Shown here: positions 33,862 through 47,100 of the stretch, in pieces
Layout of the letters: every line of letters begins with the position of its first letter
Position numbering within the stretch: position 1 is the first letter of the stretch
NCBI GenBank assembly: GCA_007449985.2
Contig: VIIQ02000727.1
Coordinates: 1-64,000 of the forward strand
Direction: 5' to 3'
DNA from: Desmodesmus armatus
Taxonomy: Eukaryota > Chlorophyta > Chlorophyceae > Sphaeropleales > Scenedesmaceae
DNA: 64,000 nucleotides
Position numbers and translations under genes: made by a program
The notes under the pieces: model-generated
Told to the model about the DNA's origin: nothing
Seen by the model: only the letters and a program-made list of their open reading frames with translations
Databases searched by the model: none

Positions 33862-34830
33862 TGTCATCCTCACCAACCAATCTGGTGCCCGCCAAGCTGA
33901 GGTAAGTCAGCTGCTGCAGCGGCTGCAGGTGGGACAGCAGCTGTGCCAAACCCGCTGCACCCCCAATCACTGTACACCACTCTATATAGTTGTTGTCCGC
34001 TTCAGACAAATCCACGTGCTGCAACAGGGCTTACCAGCGAGGACACCTCCCTCGAATTCGCAGCTGCGCAAGTCCAGGCGAGTGAGCCGGCAAGCGCCCG
34101 CCAGCATGTCAGCATAGACACTGACCTGACCCGATATCTCAAGGATATCTTTTACTGTGTTCAAGCGCAAGTCAACAAGCCCCGTTAGAGCCTGCAGGGG
34201 CTGCAGGGCAGCGGCGGCCTCACAGTCATACTCCTGTACCCAGAGGTTCTCAAGCTCAAGGTAGGTCAGCTGCTGCAGCCGCTCCAATGCGGCAACGGGT
34301 AATTCCGCAGTGTCCCACTTTCCAACCAGGTTACCAAGGCTGAGGTGCTCTAGTGTAGTCGGCAGCAGGGGCAGTGCTTCTGCCAGACCCATCTGATAGA
34401 CCCCGTCATCAAGCAAGTAACAGTGCCAGAGCCGGAGCTGCTTTAGGGCTGCCAGGCTGGCAGCAGCACTCAGCACTCCCCTAAACTCACGGCTTGGCAG
34501 CAGCTGCATGGCAATCCGTTCTATGTCCAAGCTTGCAAGCTGCACGTTTTGCGGCAGCTGGTGAAGGTCAACAATTCCTGACCCGGCTTGAAGCGATATG
34601 CTGTCGACATGATGGCCATGCTCGTCGAGATACCGCAGCACGCCGTGCAGCTGCTGCGCGTTGCACGTCGCTGTGATGCTGCGCAGTGCTTTTGCAGCTG
34701 CCTGGTGCAGCTTGCTGTGAGCCCTGGCGGCACTGAACACGCTGCGCTGGTCATCGGCTGCGACATACTGCAGCACCGCCTACAGCAGTTCTTCTTCCAA
34801 CAGCAGCAGCCGCGACTCTTCACTTGCCAT
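33287..34830 (-). pseudogene. F-box-like leucine-rich-repeat gene, broken paralog of the gene at 53697
   Basis: From ATG at 34830 (MASEESRLLLLEEELL) the frame matches the paralog's N-terminus but hits TAG at 34780-34782. It continues VLQYVAADDQRSVFSAARAHSKLHQ (F-box-like) and LRRs (LEHLSLGNLVG, LTYLELENLWV, LVDLRLNTV). At about 34030 one base is missing after VLAGK, and the frame resumes one step over as LLQHVDLSEADNN. A run of about 23 CTG units (33791-33859) inserts polyQ into the LRR domain just after LAGTRLVGEDDN; the paralog lacks it. Homology ends near 33401 at a possible donor, without the paralog's last repeats. A stop, a frameshift and a missing end suggest a pseudogene, though the one-base loss could be an assembly error. 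Confidence 0.75.
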
Positions 34831-36778
34831 TCTGGAGGGCAGCAACAACGGCAGGGTACCCAGGTATTCTTGGCGCAAATGACTATACCTGTAGCAGCCA
34901 CAACAGCGTCTGAGGCTACTAGCACTGTCTCCGCACATAACACGCTGTGCTGGCAGCATTGCTGTTGTGTTACCTTGGATGCTGAAGCAGCTAATTCAAA
35001 GCTGCCGTGGAGTGTGATCACACAGCTTGGGTTAATTTCACCCTTACAGCTGCCAAATGTGTCAGGCATGGCCATCTGCAACCCATCTGTACTACCCAAT
35101 GCATGGGCAGCAATGTGACGCCTGGCAGCTACTTCTTACACAACTGGTGTGCTGGGCACCCTGTGTACAAGGAGAACAGTGATGACATATGACTGGAAAT
35201 TTATGATACATTTCATAGCTGAGCTGAGCCAGGAGCCTCTTACATTTGGAGTACGTGCGTGGCCAATTGCACCTGAGTCGTCGGTGTATGCGACCTGTCG
35301 CTGGGGATAGACCCCGTCTGGCAGGCCAGCTTCGTCCCAGTTCTGGCTGTTTGGTCTGCTTTCCGAGGCAATGGCAGTGCTGCAACTCGACTTCTGCTCT
35401 TGGTTTTTGGCGGGTGACGCTGGAACCAAGAAGAGAGAGCGGGAGGAACACACCTCCTTACACACAGAAATGTTTGAGAAGTTCAGCAAACTGATTGTGC
35501 GTACGGTTCGACATCGAAATTGGCATTCCGCTGTAGCAAGCTACAGCGCTGCGGCTAGCCGCACGTGAAATTCCGTTGTCTATACCACTTTCTGCTGCTT
35601 CTATGTACAAAGCAAAACATGAACCATATGAACAACTTCTCACCTGCTCGCCTACACGCGTCTGTGAACATCAACCCCGCAGCTGCATGCAGATCACCTG
35701 TGCTGCGGTGCTGCTGCCATACATGTAGGGGCTTTCGTTTCAACCAAGGGCTGCTGAACACGGTAGGCATGGTCAGCACATAGACAACATCATCATGGAG
35801 GGTGAACTCAGCAAAGGCATTTGACTATGTTGTTCCCTGCTCTCAGCCTTCCTGTGTTCAAGTTGGCCAGCAACCCTGCTGCTCTGCAGCTGCAGCATGC
35901 AAACGTTCACTGGTTCTAAAAATGTAGTGCTGACTGATACAACACTCCAGTAGGGTGCGCAGGAACAGAGTGACATGAATCCCTTCGGAGGCCTCTCACA
36001 CGTCTCACATCGGACATGCCCCCCTCCCCTACACCAGCAGCACGTCTGTTATGTTACAAGAACCACCGCCACATACAGCACCTGCCTGCAACAAGCGTCA
36101 CAGCGCAAACCGCTCATCAACCAAGCAATCGAATGGGACGGATGTGAACAAATGACCATCTGGGGTGACTCCTCTCCACACATCTATCTGTCTACACCCT
36201 GTCACACCCAACCGCCCGCACACTCCACCCAGCCACACACTGTGTACGCGATCAAACAGTACAACAAAAGCATCTCTAGAAACACTCATATCCCCAGCAC
36301 TACCCAGCGAGCTTCACGCTCGTGAGGTCAAAACCCTTTGTGCAAAACCCTAATACTGCTGCAGCGCCGGCAAATGCAAACAGCACACCAGCAGCCACCT
36401 GACGTGGCTTATGCCAAAATGTAATAGCTGGGTAAGTGCTCAACGCTGACTCGTCAGTGTAACAGACAGGCGACAAACGAAGCAGCAGAAGACTGCACAG
36501 CTGTACACACACCCATGAGCTGCCAGCCATCAAGGCTAACCCATCTCCTACTACTGAACCCTTGCGTGATCCACACACAGACATCGCCATAGCCATGGCG
36601 ACGTGGTAGTCGGCCTGACCGGCCGTTCACCAGCCACGAAGGGCTGACAAGTCAGTAAACTGCATCAGCTGAAATTCAAGGATTGAGCACACAGGAAGCG
36701 CTCACTAAAGCTCTAACAAGACTCCCCACACCCCTCAGCGCCAAAGCCCCATGCGTGGGCCATGCGCACACTCGTGCC

Positions 36779-36813
<35 letters not shown>

Positions 36814-39639
36814 TTGTGTCGCGGAGCACAGCCCATGTAGCACTGCAGTGCACTCACCACCCTGTTGGTCTGCCACATTCGCTCAACCCTCAACCCACCA
36901 CAGCAAACAGCGCCCAGCTGCCCACTCCAAATTGTTGCTGGGTGCGCTTGACGGGGTGCAAAAACAATTACGCACTACCGCATGCACACGCAAGCGCTTG
37001 CGAGCGTGTGCATGCGGATGTTGCTGTCATGCAGGCGGACCAGTACCAAACCCACATCCCGACTGCTCGGCCCCTGTTTTGATGCTGTGTCCCAGCATGT
37101 ACCCGATCAGTCAACCACAACTGATCTCCAAATGGCATTGATGGTGATGTAACACAAAGACAACTCAACTTCAGCCGCTGCCTCCGAACCAGTGGTGCTT
37201 CCTGTTGAAGAAAAACATGAACAACAACAAAAGCTCAGCTGCAGCGGCTGTGGCGCTTTCAACCAAGGACAAAAGTTGAACCTTGGCTTACAATGACCAT
37301 TCCATTACACTCGCAAGGGCGCACCATGCTGCTTCAAAGAGACCTTGAACATGAAGGCCGGCAGCTTGAGCCGATACGTAGGCTTTGCCCTGGATCCATA
37401 AAAACCTGAGGAATATGCTGCCCATCTGAGGAACAACCTTGACTTTTCTGCCTCAGCAGTCGATCAACCCCAGGGCAGTTGTGTATGTCATTGGCCTGCC
37501 ATGTCTCCTACCCACCTATTACGACGATAACTCAAACGTGGTACATCAACACTTTAGTGACTGCATCCCCAACCAACCCATATGCACAACCAGGCAGCCA
37601 GCTGGATCCATGCTGCCATGCACGGCTGCCTCAAAGGCACCTTTGCGTGCTGTGATAGTAGCAAAACAACTCCCACTGTCGGACAGCAGGCTGGGCTGTT
37701 GGTGTCTTGCTTTGCAGGCATACCCCAGCACATCACAAATTGGCAAACATGTGGCAGCACACACTGCTCAACCGCACAGCCGCTGCAAAGCAGCATCAAC
37801 GGGGTGCCACCCTCGCTGTGGCACTTCACTGTTACCTGTAACTGCAAGTATCAACCAACACATAACCAACACTCCACATTCCCCCAAACCGTTTAGTCAC
37901 AATCTCACACAATCCCACACACGCCCCAACATAACCTCACTTGAGGCAGCCGCTGAATCGCAGACGGCATTGCAAGCGTGGGGCACTCACACAGCGGCTG
38001 TGTTGGGCCTGAAATAACATGGCGCAATGCAGCAAATCGGGCCAGGTGGACCACCGTGTCCGCACAGCACGCAACACCAATACTCCCTCTGTCACGTCAC
38101 CTCCCTGGGGGTGGAGTGTGACGCAACTGCATGCGGCAAGGGATGTAGTCCTGTTCTAGAGACCAGCGGCAGCAGGGGAGTACCCACATAGTCAGCCAAT
38201 CAATCCTGCTGTCACAACATCCACCCAGTCGCCCCCTGACATTTGCCAGCACCATAGGTGCAGGCTAGTCAGACAAGGAGAAACAAAAGAGAGTACTTTC
38301 TTGCTGCAAGGCCCAGGGCTTCAAACCATGAAAGCCTGTCTGTGACCGGCCATGAAACCTGGGCAAACGTGATATACAACAGCAAGCAACAGCAGACACC
38401 CAGCACAGCACAGCACATCACAGCATGCACGTCCTGTGTTACGGGACAGCAGCTGCGTTATCCCCGTGACAGCAGTTGCAGCTGCAGATATCCAGCAGTT
38501 GTGTCGTGCTACATGGTTTTGCTGTTGGCCGTTTGGGCGTCACCAAGGAACAACAGCACAGGCTTACAGGCACTACAAATGTTGCCGGGGACCCCATCCT
38601 CCACAGCAACAAGGCTGGGTTTCAGGGATGGATTTGGGGTTGAGACGAGCGAGCCTGTTACCTCACAGTCCCGAAACAGAAGCAACTGCAGTGCAAAGAC
38701 TGGTCAGACTACCAGCATCAGCTGAGACAGCAGTAGCACACAGCAGTACATGCAGCAAGCACCCACATTGCCAGGTGCTCCTTGCAGAAGTGGCCAATCA
38801 GTGTATCAAAAGCCATGAGAAACTGCAAAAACCAACAGTTTCCACCTCCCATGGGGCACAACCATTGCACTGCTGTAAGGCAAGCAGCAGCCAAGCCGGA
38901 TCTCACTTGCCACCCGGGGAAGAGGTAATAGCTGTCTGAGCCCTTCAGGGTTTTGGGGATGAACCATAAACCCCTGCACAAACAAATGCATGACAGTATC
39001 GCCTGCATTTCACTGCTATGTAAGGCCAGCACAGCACAGAGTGGCTGTCAGTGCTGCATCCCCAACATGCTCATCACAACCGCACAAACAATGCATGGGA
39101 GCGATGTATTGCTGTGAAGCAGACAACTTTGCAAAATCCAGCAGCACTGTTACCAGGAAGGATACCGACACCAGCCGCCAACAGTAGGCCAGCAGCCAAC
39201 AGTAGGGCAGCCCCTGCTGAATTCAGCAGGACCAACACACTCCATACTCACGCCCCAGCACGACCCATCTCACTCCTGCACCCCTCAACCCCAACCGCCC
39301 AACCACCCTTACGCAATCCATGGAGCGGTGGGTGAGGGTCTAACCATAACACCGCCCAACACGCCCTCAATACCCCAGCTTCACACCCACGGTAAACAAG
39401 GCGGTCGAGCAGTGGTCTTCTAGACCCAGCACAATAGCATGCACTTTGTAACAGGACCAGCACAGCACAGCACACAAGTCTCGTGTCAACACACACTGCG
39501 CCCATGGTCCGTACCATGCGCCACATCACAGCACAGCGTTGCATTCAGCACCGTGCTGCTGGCAGGCACGCCAAACAATGTTTTCAAAGCACGATTCCCA
39601 CCCCATACCCCAGCACGGACTGCATTCACACCCCTGCCC
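34831..39639. other. 4.8-kb region with no recognised gene; right end is probably the NLP 3' UTR
   Basis: No conserved coding segment was found on either strand. It contains two adjacent palindromes at 35529-35563 and a (CAG)n tract at about 36781-36813 with shadow ORFs. The nearest minus-strand TGTAA downstream of the NLP stop is near 38563, so the 3' UTR may reach about 1.1 kb. Confidence 0.4.
35529..35563. repeat. Two adjacent perfect palindromes
   Basis: CGCTGTAGC-AA-GCTACAGCG (35529-35548) is followed one base later by TGCGGCTAGCCGCA (35550-35563). Both are exact and could form a double hairpin. Confidence 0.8.
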
Positions 39640-42600
39640 TCAAGGCCCCCCAGCAGCGGCAGCAGCAGCCCCCTCGGACTGCATCCCCCCCGCTGCTGCA
39701 GAAGGGAAGCCCTTCATATCAAGCAGTGCTGAGTCATCTAACAGCATGTCATCAGCTAACAGATCTAACAAGCCATCACCAGGCACCTCCAACAGACCCA
39801 TTAGCTGCTGGCTCTGCTGCTGCTGCTGCTGCTGCTGGTGCAAGGTTACTATAGGGCCGTCGTGTGAGTGCTGCTGCTGGTGCTGCGACGGGTTGCTGTT
39901 GTCTGTTACGGAGGAAGGGCTGCTGTGTGCAGCACCAGAGTGGGAGTGCTGCTGCTGCTGCTGCTGCAAGGATACTATAGGCCCTGACTGCTGCTGCTGT
40001 TGCTGGTTGCCGCTGTTGGTACCAAACACAACCGAGCTCAACATGTCAGACTGAAACTGCTGCTGAGGTGCATACTGCACCTGCTGCTGCTGGAACTGCT
40101 GCTGCTGCTGCTGCAGTTGCGGGCTGAAGAACTGCTGCTGCTGTGGCTGCTGCTGCTGCTGCTGCAGCTGTTGGCTCCCATGGTACTGTAGCTGCTTCTG
40201 GATGGGATCCTGCTGCTGCTGCATTGCAGTGTCCAGCATTGACTGGTACCCACCCATGCCCTCCCCGCCCAAACCCCCACCAACCGAAGATGGCCCACAC
40301 ATACCCTGATAACCACCCATCCCCATTTGCTGCTGCTGCATCTGCTGCTGCTGTTGCATCTGCTGCAGTTGCTGCTGCTGGTACATCCCGGACTGCTGCT
40401 GCTGCTGCTGCAGCTGCTGCAGCAGCATGGGATCCACCCACTCAAGGAATTCATGCTCCCCATCAAACCCTGTTGCTGCCCAAGACTCCCCACCAACTGC
40501 TGCTGCTGCTGCATGCCGCCCCCACCCATCATCATCATCCCTCCCGCACCTCCCAACGCAGGGGTACCCATCACACCACACCCCACAATCTGCTGCTGCT
40601 GCGGCATGCCCATCCCCATACCTCCCATCCCTCCCGCCAACCCCATTGGCCCATGCCCCAGGGAACCCCCCATAGCAGCAGCAGCAGTAAGGCTCTGCAT
40701 CTGCATGAGGTCACCGGAGCTCCCAGGGAACGAAAACCCGCTCACAAAACCGCTGGCGGCAACAGCAGTACCCGCAGAACCGCAGCAGCCGCCTGCGAGA
40801 CTCGGCTGCGCCCCCCAACTACCGCTGCCCGCCGTCCCCGGCAAGCTTCCATTCCCTGCGAGCCTACCGCTGCTGCGGTTTCTCGGCGGAGGGATTGCCA
40901 TGCTGCTGCTGCGGCTAGCATTCATGCTGCTGCTGGCTAAACCCACGCCGCCGAGCTGCTGCTGCTGTGAGAGGATCTGCTGCTGCAGGCTTGCTGTGAC
41001 CTGGGGTGTAAGGGCGCTAGGTTTTAGATTTTTCTTGATGGCAGATGCCACCAGTTCGTCCAGCTGGGGTCCAGGCTGTGCTGCTGTGGGTCCACCCATC
41101 TGGTTGATCGTGCGGTTTAGCTTCTGGATCTGACGCCTGCAGGGTTGAGCAGCAGCAGCAGCAGTTGAGACAGCAGAAACATAGGCAGGGTTTAGTCATG
41201 CGCACCTCAATGTCCCCCAGGACATCACTGGGCCAAGAAAACCCACACTCGACTAGTCTGTGATCAATCATGCATGCTGGACACGCTCCTGCAGGGGCTG
41301 CTGGCCCCAACTTTGGATAACACTTGGGTTTGAATCACTGTCAATCACTGTCAACAACACTGGGAGGGTTCAAAACTGTCACCGACACCACTGGGAGTTG
41401 CCAGTCTGTCGACACCACTGTCACATTATCCTCAAGCTTCACAGTATGCTCAAGCTTCACATTATGCCCAACCTTGACATTATTCTTCGAGAGCTTCACT
41501 TGGCGACGAAGCCCATACCCCAGGCTTCGTCGCCATTGCGCCTGCATGCCCTCTTGAGGTGGCAGGTTGATGTTTTTGAGGTTCTACATCCTCCCATAAA
41601 GATGTGTGTGGCATGCTCATGCTCGCGGTGGCAACAAAGCAGCGGTGGCGCCTTGAGTCACAAGGCCGGGACATGGATTGGGTTCCGGGGCTTGCATTGG
41701 ATCGGCTGGGCCTTTTGGGGCCTCTTTTTAACAAAGACTGACTGACTGAGGGCAAGGCTCACCTTGGCCAGCGTGTGATGCCGTTGCGCCTGCATGCCCT
41801 CTTGAGTGTGGTGGCACAGATGCCCAGGTTGGCAGCAGCCTCCTTCAGCCCCAACCCAAACTGGGCCTGAAGGTCCTCAAAAGTCAACTTGCGCCCAGCA
41901 CCAACCGGCCTGTGGTGATACAAGGGGAGGAGAGTGGCGGGGGGGGGGGGGGGACAGACAGGCTCAGACACGGCATTGTTGCAGAAGGCTAGCGACACCC
42001 TGACAAAGGAGACATGACTTGGCACCCCAGCACCCACAGGCCGGCAACACAGGGGTGGGGGGTGGGGGGGGGGGGGGCAGACAGACTCAGTCGACTGAGC
42101 CTAAATGTCTATACGTCTAGACATTTGAACATATCAGGTTTGATTGGCAGGTCCTCAAAGGTCAACTTACGCCCAGCACCAACAGGCCTGCGGTACAAGG
42201 GGGGGGGGAGACAGGATTGGTTTGGACATATCAGGTTTGCATGGTAGGTCCTCAAAGGTCAACTTGCGCCCTGCACCAACAGGCCTGCGGTACAAGCAGG
42301 GTGGTGGTGGTGAATGGGGCAACAGACAGGCTCAGACACGGCAGTGTTGCAAAAGGATAGAGACACCCTGACAAAGGAGACATGACTTGGCACCCCAGCA
42401 CCCACAGGCCGGCAACACAGGGGTGGGGGGTGGGGGTGGGGGGGGCAGACAGATTCAGTCGATTGAGCCTATATGTCTATATGTCTAGACATTGGAACAT
42501 ATCAGGTTAGCATGGCAGGTCCTCAAAGGTAAGCTTGCGCCCGGCACCAACAGGCCTGTGGGACAGGGGGGGGGGGGGGGGAGGCAGACAGTCAGAGTTA

Positions 42601-44084
42601 GTTTAGACATATCAGGTTTGCATGGTAGGTCCTCAAAGGTCAACTTGCGCCCAGCACCAACAGGCCTGCGGTGATACAAGGGGAAAACAGGGGCGGTGGG
42701 GGGGGGCACAGACAGGCTCAGACACGGCATTGTTGCAGAAGGCTAGAGACACCCTGACAAAGGAGACATGACTTGGCACCCCAGCACCCACAGGCCGGCA
42801 ACACAGGGGTGGGGGGTGGGGTGGGGTGGGGTGGGGGTGGGGGGGGGCAGACAGATTCAGTCAACTGAGCCTATATGTCTACATGTCTAGAACATATCAG
42901 GTTTGCATGGCAGGTTGTCAAAGGTCAACTTGCGCCCAGCACCAACAGGCCTGTGAGGGGTCATACAAGGGAGGGGGCGAGGAAACACACAGATTCAGGC
43001 AAGGCTGCTATGAGGCTTGTTGGAGCAGATGCCAAGGGCAAGAGAGGGCAGAAAATAACAGCGGCCATTCTTTGCTGCTGCAAGACAGGAAAGGACCCCA
43101 CCCGACGGTTGTAACCCACGCAACCGAACTGCAGGCTTGCTACAACACTCTGACAACCTTCAGCTCGCCCACTCAAACCAACAACACAGCCACACACACC
43201 TGTTGGCGCCGTACTTGCCGCCGCGCCCTCCCTCTCCATCTCCCTCGTCATCAGACCCCACAAACTCATCGTCCTCCTCACACTCCTGCTGCTGGTACTG
43301 CTGGTACTGCTGCTGCTGGTACTGCTGTTGGTACTGCAGGGGTGCTGACACAGCAGGAGACAGCACCACATTCTGATCCTCCTGTGCAAGAGGGGTGATG
43401 GCTTGTAGGGTGGTCTGCATGCCCTGCAGCTGCTGCACGGGATCAGCAGCAGCAGCAGCACCAGGCTGGCAGCCGCCACTGCTGCCGCCATTGCTGCCAC
43501 CGTTGCTGCCGCCTGCTAGCTGCTGCTGCAGCTGCTCCAGCTGCTGAATGACTGACAGCACCGTGCTTGCAGGGATGCTAGCAGGACCAGCAGCAGCAGC
43601 AGCAGCAGCAGCGGGAGGGTTTGCAGGCTGCTGCTGCTGCTGCTGAGAGCCATTCATTGCAGCCAGCATGCTGGACAGGGCAGCAGAGACAGCAGATATG
43701 TCCAGCTGCTGGTTCTGCTGCTGCTGCTGTTGCTGCTGGAGCTGCTGCTGTTGCTGCTGCAGCAGCTGCTGCACATTCATCAGCAGACTGCTGATGTCCT
43801 GCTGCTGCTGTTGCTCCGGGGGTGCCACATCTGCCTGCTGCTGCTGCTGCTGCTGCAAGGAAAATGGTGTCACCTGCTGCTGCTGCTGCTGCTGCAGGGA
43901 TGCTGGCTTTGACTGTGCCTCATCAATATCCCCTCTGCCCTGCTCTGCCTTAACACCAGGAACAGCAGTAGCAGCAGCGGCAACAGCAGCAGTACCAGCC
44001 GCCGCCCCGGCAGCATTGGCAGCAGCAGCCACAACGTCGTCCTGGTTGGCGCTGCCTTGCCGGCTGCCGCTGCCTACAGCAGCA

Positions 44085-44122
<38 letters not shown>

Positions 44123-47100
44123 GTCAAGCAGCTGCTGCTGTTGCTGCTGCTGAGAACCAGCCTCCTCTTCTACTCCCTGCATGCTGTCAGACCCAGCCGG
44201 CTTCTGTACTGCTGCTGCTGCTGCTGGAGCAGCAGCAAGACCTGGCATCAACCCACCAGTTGCTGCTGCTGCTGCCGCTGCTGCAGCAAAGCTGCCGCCA
44301 GAGCCCATCCCACCCCTGCTCGACTGCTGCTGCTGCTGCTGCTCTTGAGCATCAGCACCCCAGCCAGATGTGTAGCTGCCAGCCGGCTGTGGTGCCTGCT
44401 GCTGCTGCTGCCTACTGGTGCCAGCAGCGGTGGCGGCTGCTGTCAAGGACATGGAGCCGCCGGCGGCTGCGGCAGCAATGGCAGCACCGAGATCGTCGCC
44501 TGCATGATGAGGGAGAAAGGAAGAGCGGGAGGGCGGGGCCGTCATGCGTCAGCAACCATAGCATTATATAGTACGGCGTTTGCAGAGGAAGGAGACGACG
44601 TCAAGAGGCCAGCATCTGAGGGATGCCACACACGTTAGCAAGTGCGGAGGGGAACTGCCCTACACTGAGCTGGAGAAGCCCAGAGGTAATCACGCCTCGT
44701 CATCATGAGCATCATGCTAACGCAGGGGCAGTCCAGCACTGCGCAGCTGCTGGCGTGGCCACCACCACTCGTGTTGTCTGTGCCAGCAAAAAGCAACACC
44801 CAGGTCCCTCGCACCCCACATCCCTCTCCCCTCTCTCGCACAACCCACCACCACCGCCACCAGCACGCACAACCCCAACCCCACACCCACACACCTCCCC
44901 ACACCCACCCACCTCCAGCAGCAGCAGCGGCAGCAGCAGCTGCCGCCTCGTCATCAGGAGCATCATTCTCCAGCAGTAGCCGCCCAACGCTGTTGCTGCT
45001 GGTGGTAGGGCCGCCACAACCCCCACCGACACCTCCCCCAAAGCTGTGTGTGCCAGCCAAATCGGCCGCTAGGTCTCGTAGCAGTCCCCCTGCGTCCCCC
45101 ACGTCCATGGCCCACTTGCGCAGGCCTACGGAGGTGGTGATCAGCTCGGGGTCTGAGGTAGTCATGCACACGTCCTGCAGCAGCAGCAGCAGCAGCAGCG
45201 GCGGCGGCGGTGAGTTCAAAAGGAAGCCAGGTGGGGCTGCGGGTTTATGTAAAGAGCCCAGATGCACGCGCTTCCAGTGCAGACAGACAGACAGACAGCG
45301 CGTTGCGGCAGCGTTGACACCTAGCAGCAGCTGCTGCTACTGCATGGGACGCAAGGCAGGTGATGCTACAAACCTGCCAGGATGGTAATACTCTCCTACT
45401 CCGCCCCTCAAGCTGGCCACACAAACCACCTGCTACCACCTATAACACCCCCCCCTCCCTGCCTCCCTACACTAACACCCCCTGCCCCCCACCTCACCCC
45501 CCCCCTCAAAAAACAAAAACCACATTACTCACCAGCAGGCACCTCCTCAGCAGTGCAATGACCTCAGCAAGTGCCACATCCCTGTCTGCCTGCACCAGCT
45601 CAAACTTCACAATTGCTCTCCTACTGCGCCCCTCAAGCTGCCCACACAAACCCCCTGCCCCCCACCTATGCCACCCGGAAGAAAATGGAGTCCACACACC
45701 CCTCTCGCCCCCCCCCCCCCCCGCCAACCCCAGCACTTACCAGCAGGCACCTCCTCAGCAGAGCGATGACCTCAGGGAATGCCACATCCCTGTCCGCCTG
45801 CACCAGCTCAAACACTGCCACAGGCCGCAGCGCACCAGACCCAGCAGCAGCAGCCTCAGCGGCAGCCATATCGATCATGCCGCTGCCGTCACCCCGGCTG
45901 CATCGACGAAGGGTTTTGCGTGTGTACATGTGGCACAAGGAAAGGAGGACATACGAAGACAGGCGATGGAGTCAGCGCAGTGAACAGAGTGCATTGGTGG
46001 GGCTTGCATCCAGCACCCTGCGACCCTGAACCCTCAGCCGATGACTAATGAGTGGGCCTTGTGAGCAAGCGGACAAACATGACGGGGCCTTGCATTTATT
46101 TCTGCATCAGCTGGATTACCCATGCAAACAACACAGCAGGAATGCCAGTGCCCCCCCCCCCCTACTCATCCACTCGCACCCCTTTTGAGCCACCCACCTG
46201 ACGTCAAAGACTGGCATGACGAGTGTGCTGTGCACGCGGCAGCGCTGTGCCTCACTGACGCGCAGGTACACCTGCCTGTTGTACTTCTGGACGTTGTGGG
46301 ACATCTCAGGCTGGGGGGGGGGGGGGGGGGCAGAGGCAGAGGCGAAAGCAGAGGCAGAAACAAACGAAGATGCAGCAGTCAAGGAGTGAGAGGGGTGTGC
46401 GGGTAGGTCAAAAAGCGTAGAGAGTGTGTGAGCACAGAATACTTACAGTGTGAACTAGCAGTGCAAGGAGGGTGGGGCTGTCCAAAGACTGACCCCCCCC
46501 CCCCCCCCCCCCCGACTACACCCCCACAGCTCAACTGCACCCCTGCAGGCTTGCGTGCCGCGCATGACCCACCAACATGGCACCCTGCTGTTTGCAAATT
46601 GACCAGTTCCTCCTGCTGCTGGTGGAAGTGGTGCTGCAGCTGCTGCTGCTGCCCACTTTGACTGCCCTGCTTACTCGTACTGCATCTGAGTATGTCCGTA
46701 TGCTGCATCCTGCAGCCCCCCCCCCCCTTGCTCACCCCCTTGCTGCACCTGCAATCGTTGCACCCCCCGCTCACACATGCTGCTGCTGCTGCTGCTGCTG
46801 CTGGCTGCTATGCAAAGCTGCGACAAATCCTCCCCTTCCCACCCGGCACCCCCCCCCCCACACACCCCACACTACCACCCCCACGGACACACCTCGCATG
46901 AGGAGTACACGCGCCCGATCGCCCCCATGAGTGCCGGCCGTGTAACGTCCGTTGAGAACCGATAGCGGCAGGACACGCAGCGGAACAGCGCCAGGAGATC
47001 CCCCACACCAGCAATGGCAAAGGGCAGACCCTGCACACCAACAGCAGTGAGTGTACGAGGTTGCAGGCACAGCAGACGCATGCAAGCGAAGTATGCGCGT

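Noticed and set aside
36683..37141. 152-aa plus ORF with an Ala run
   Set aside because: Driven by a CAG tract; no family match, codon pattern or splice support.
41905..42958. Several complete RWP-RK genes in tandem
   Set aside because: The copies hold only the exon start and lose the frame; only one has the full helix and RWPRRQ motif.
43668..44638. Cys- and Leu-rich plus-strand open frames
   Set aside because: Reverse translations of the NLP polyQ/polyA tracts (CTG read as Cys, Leu or Ala).
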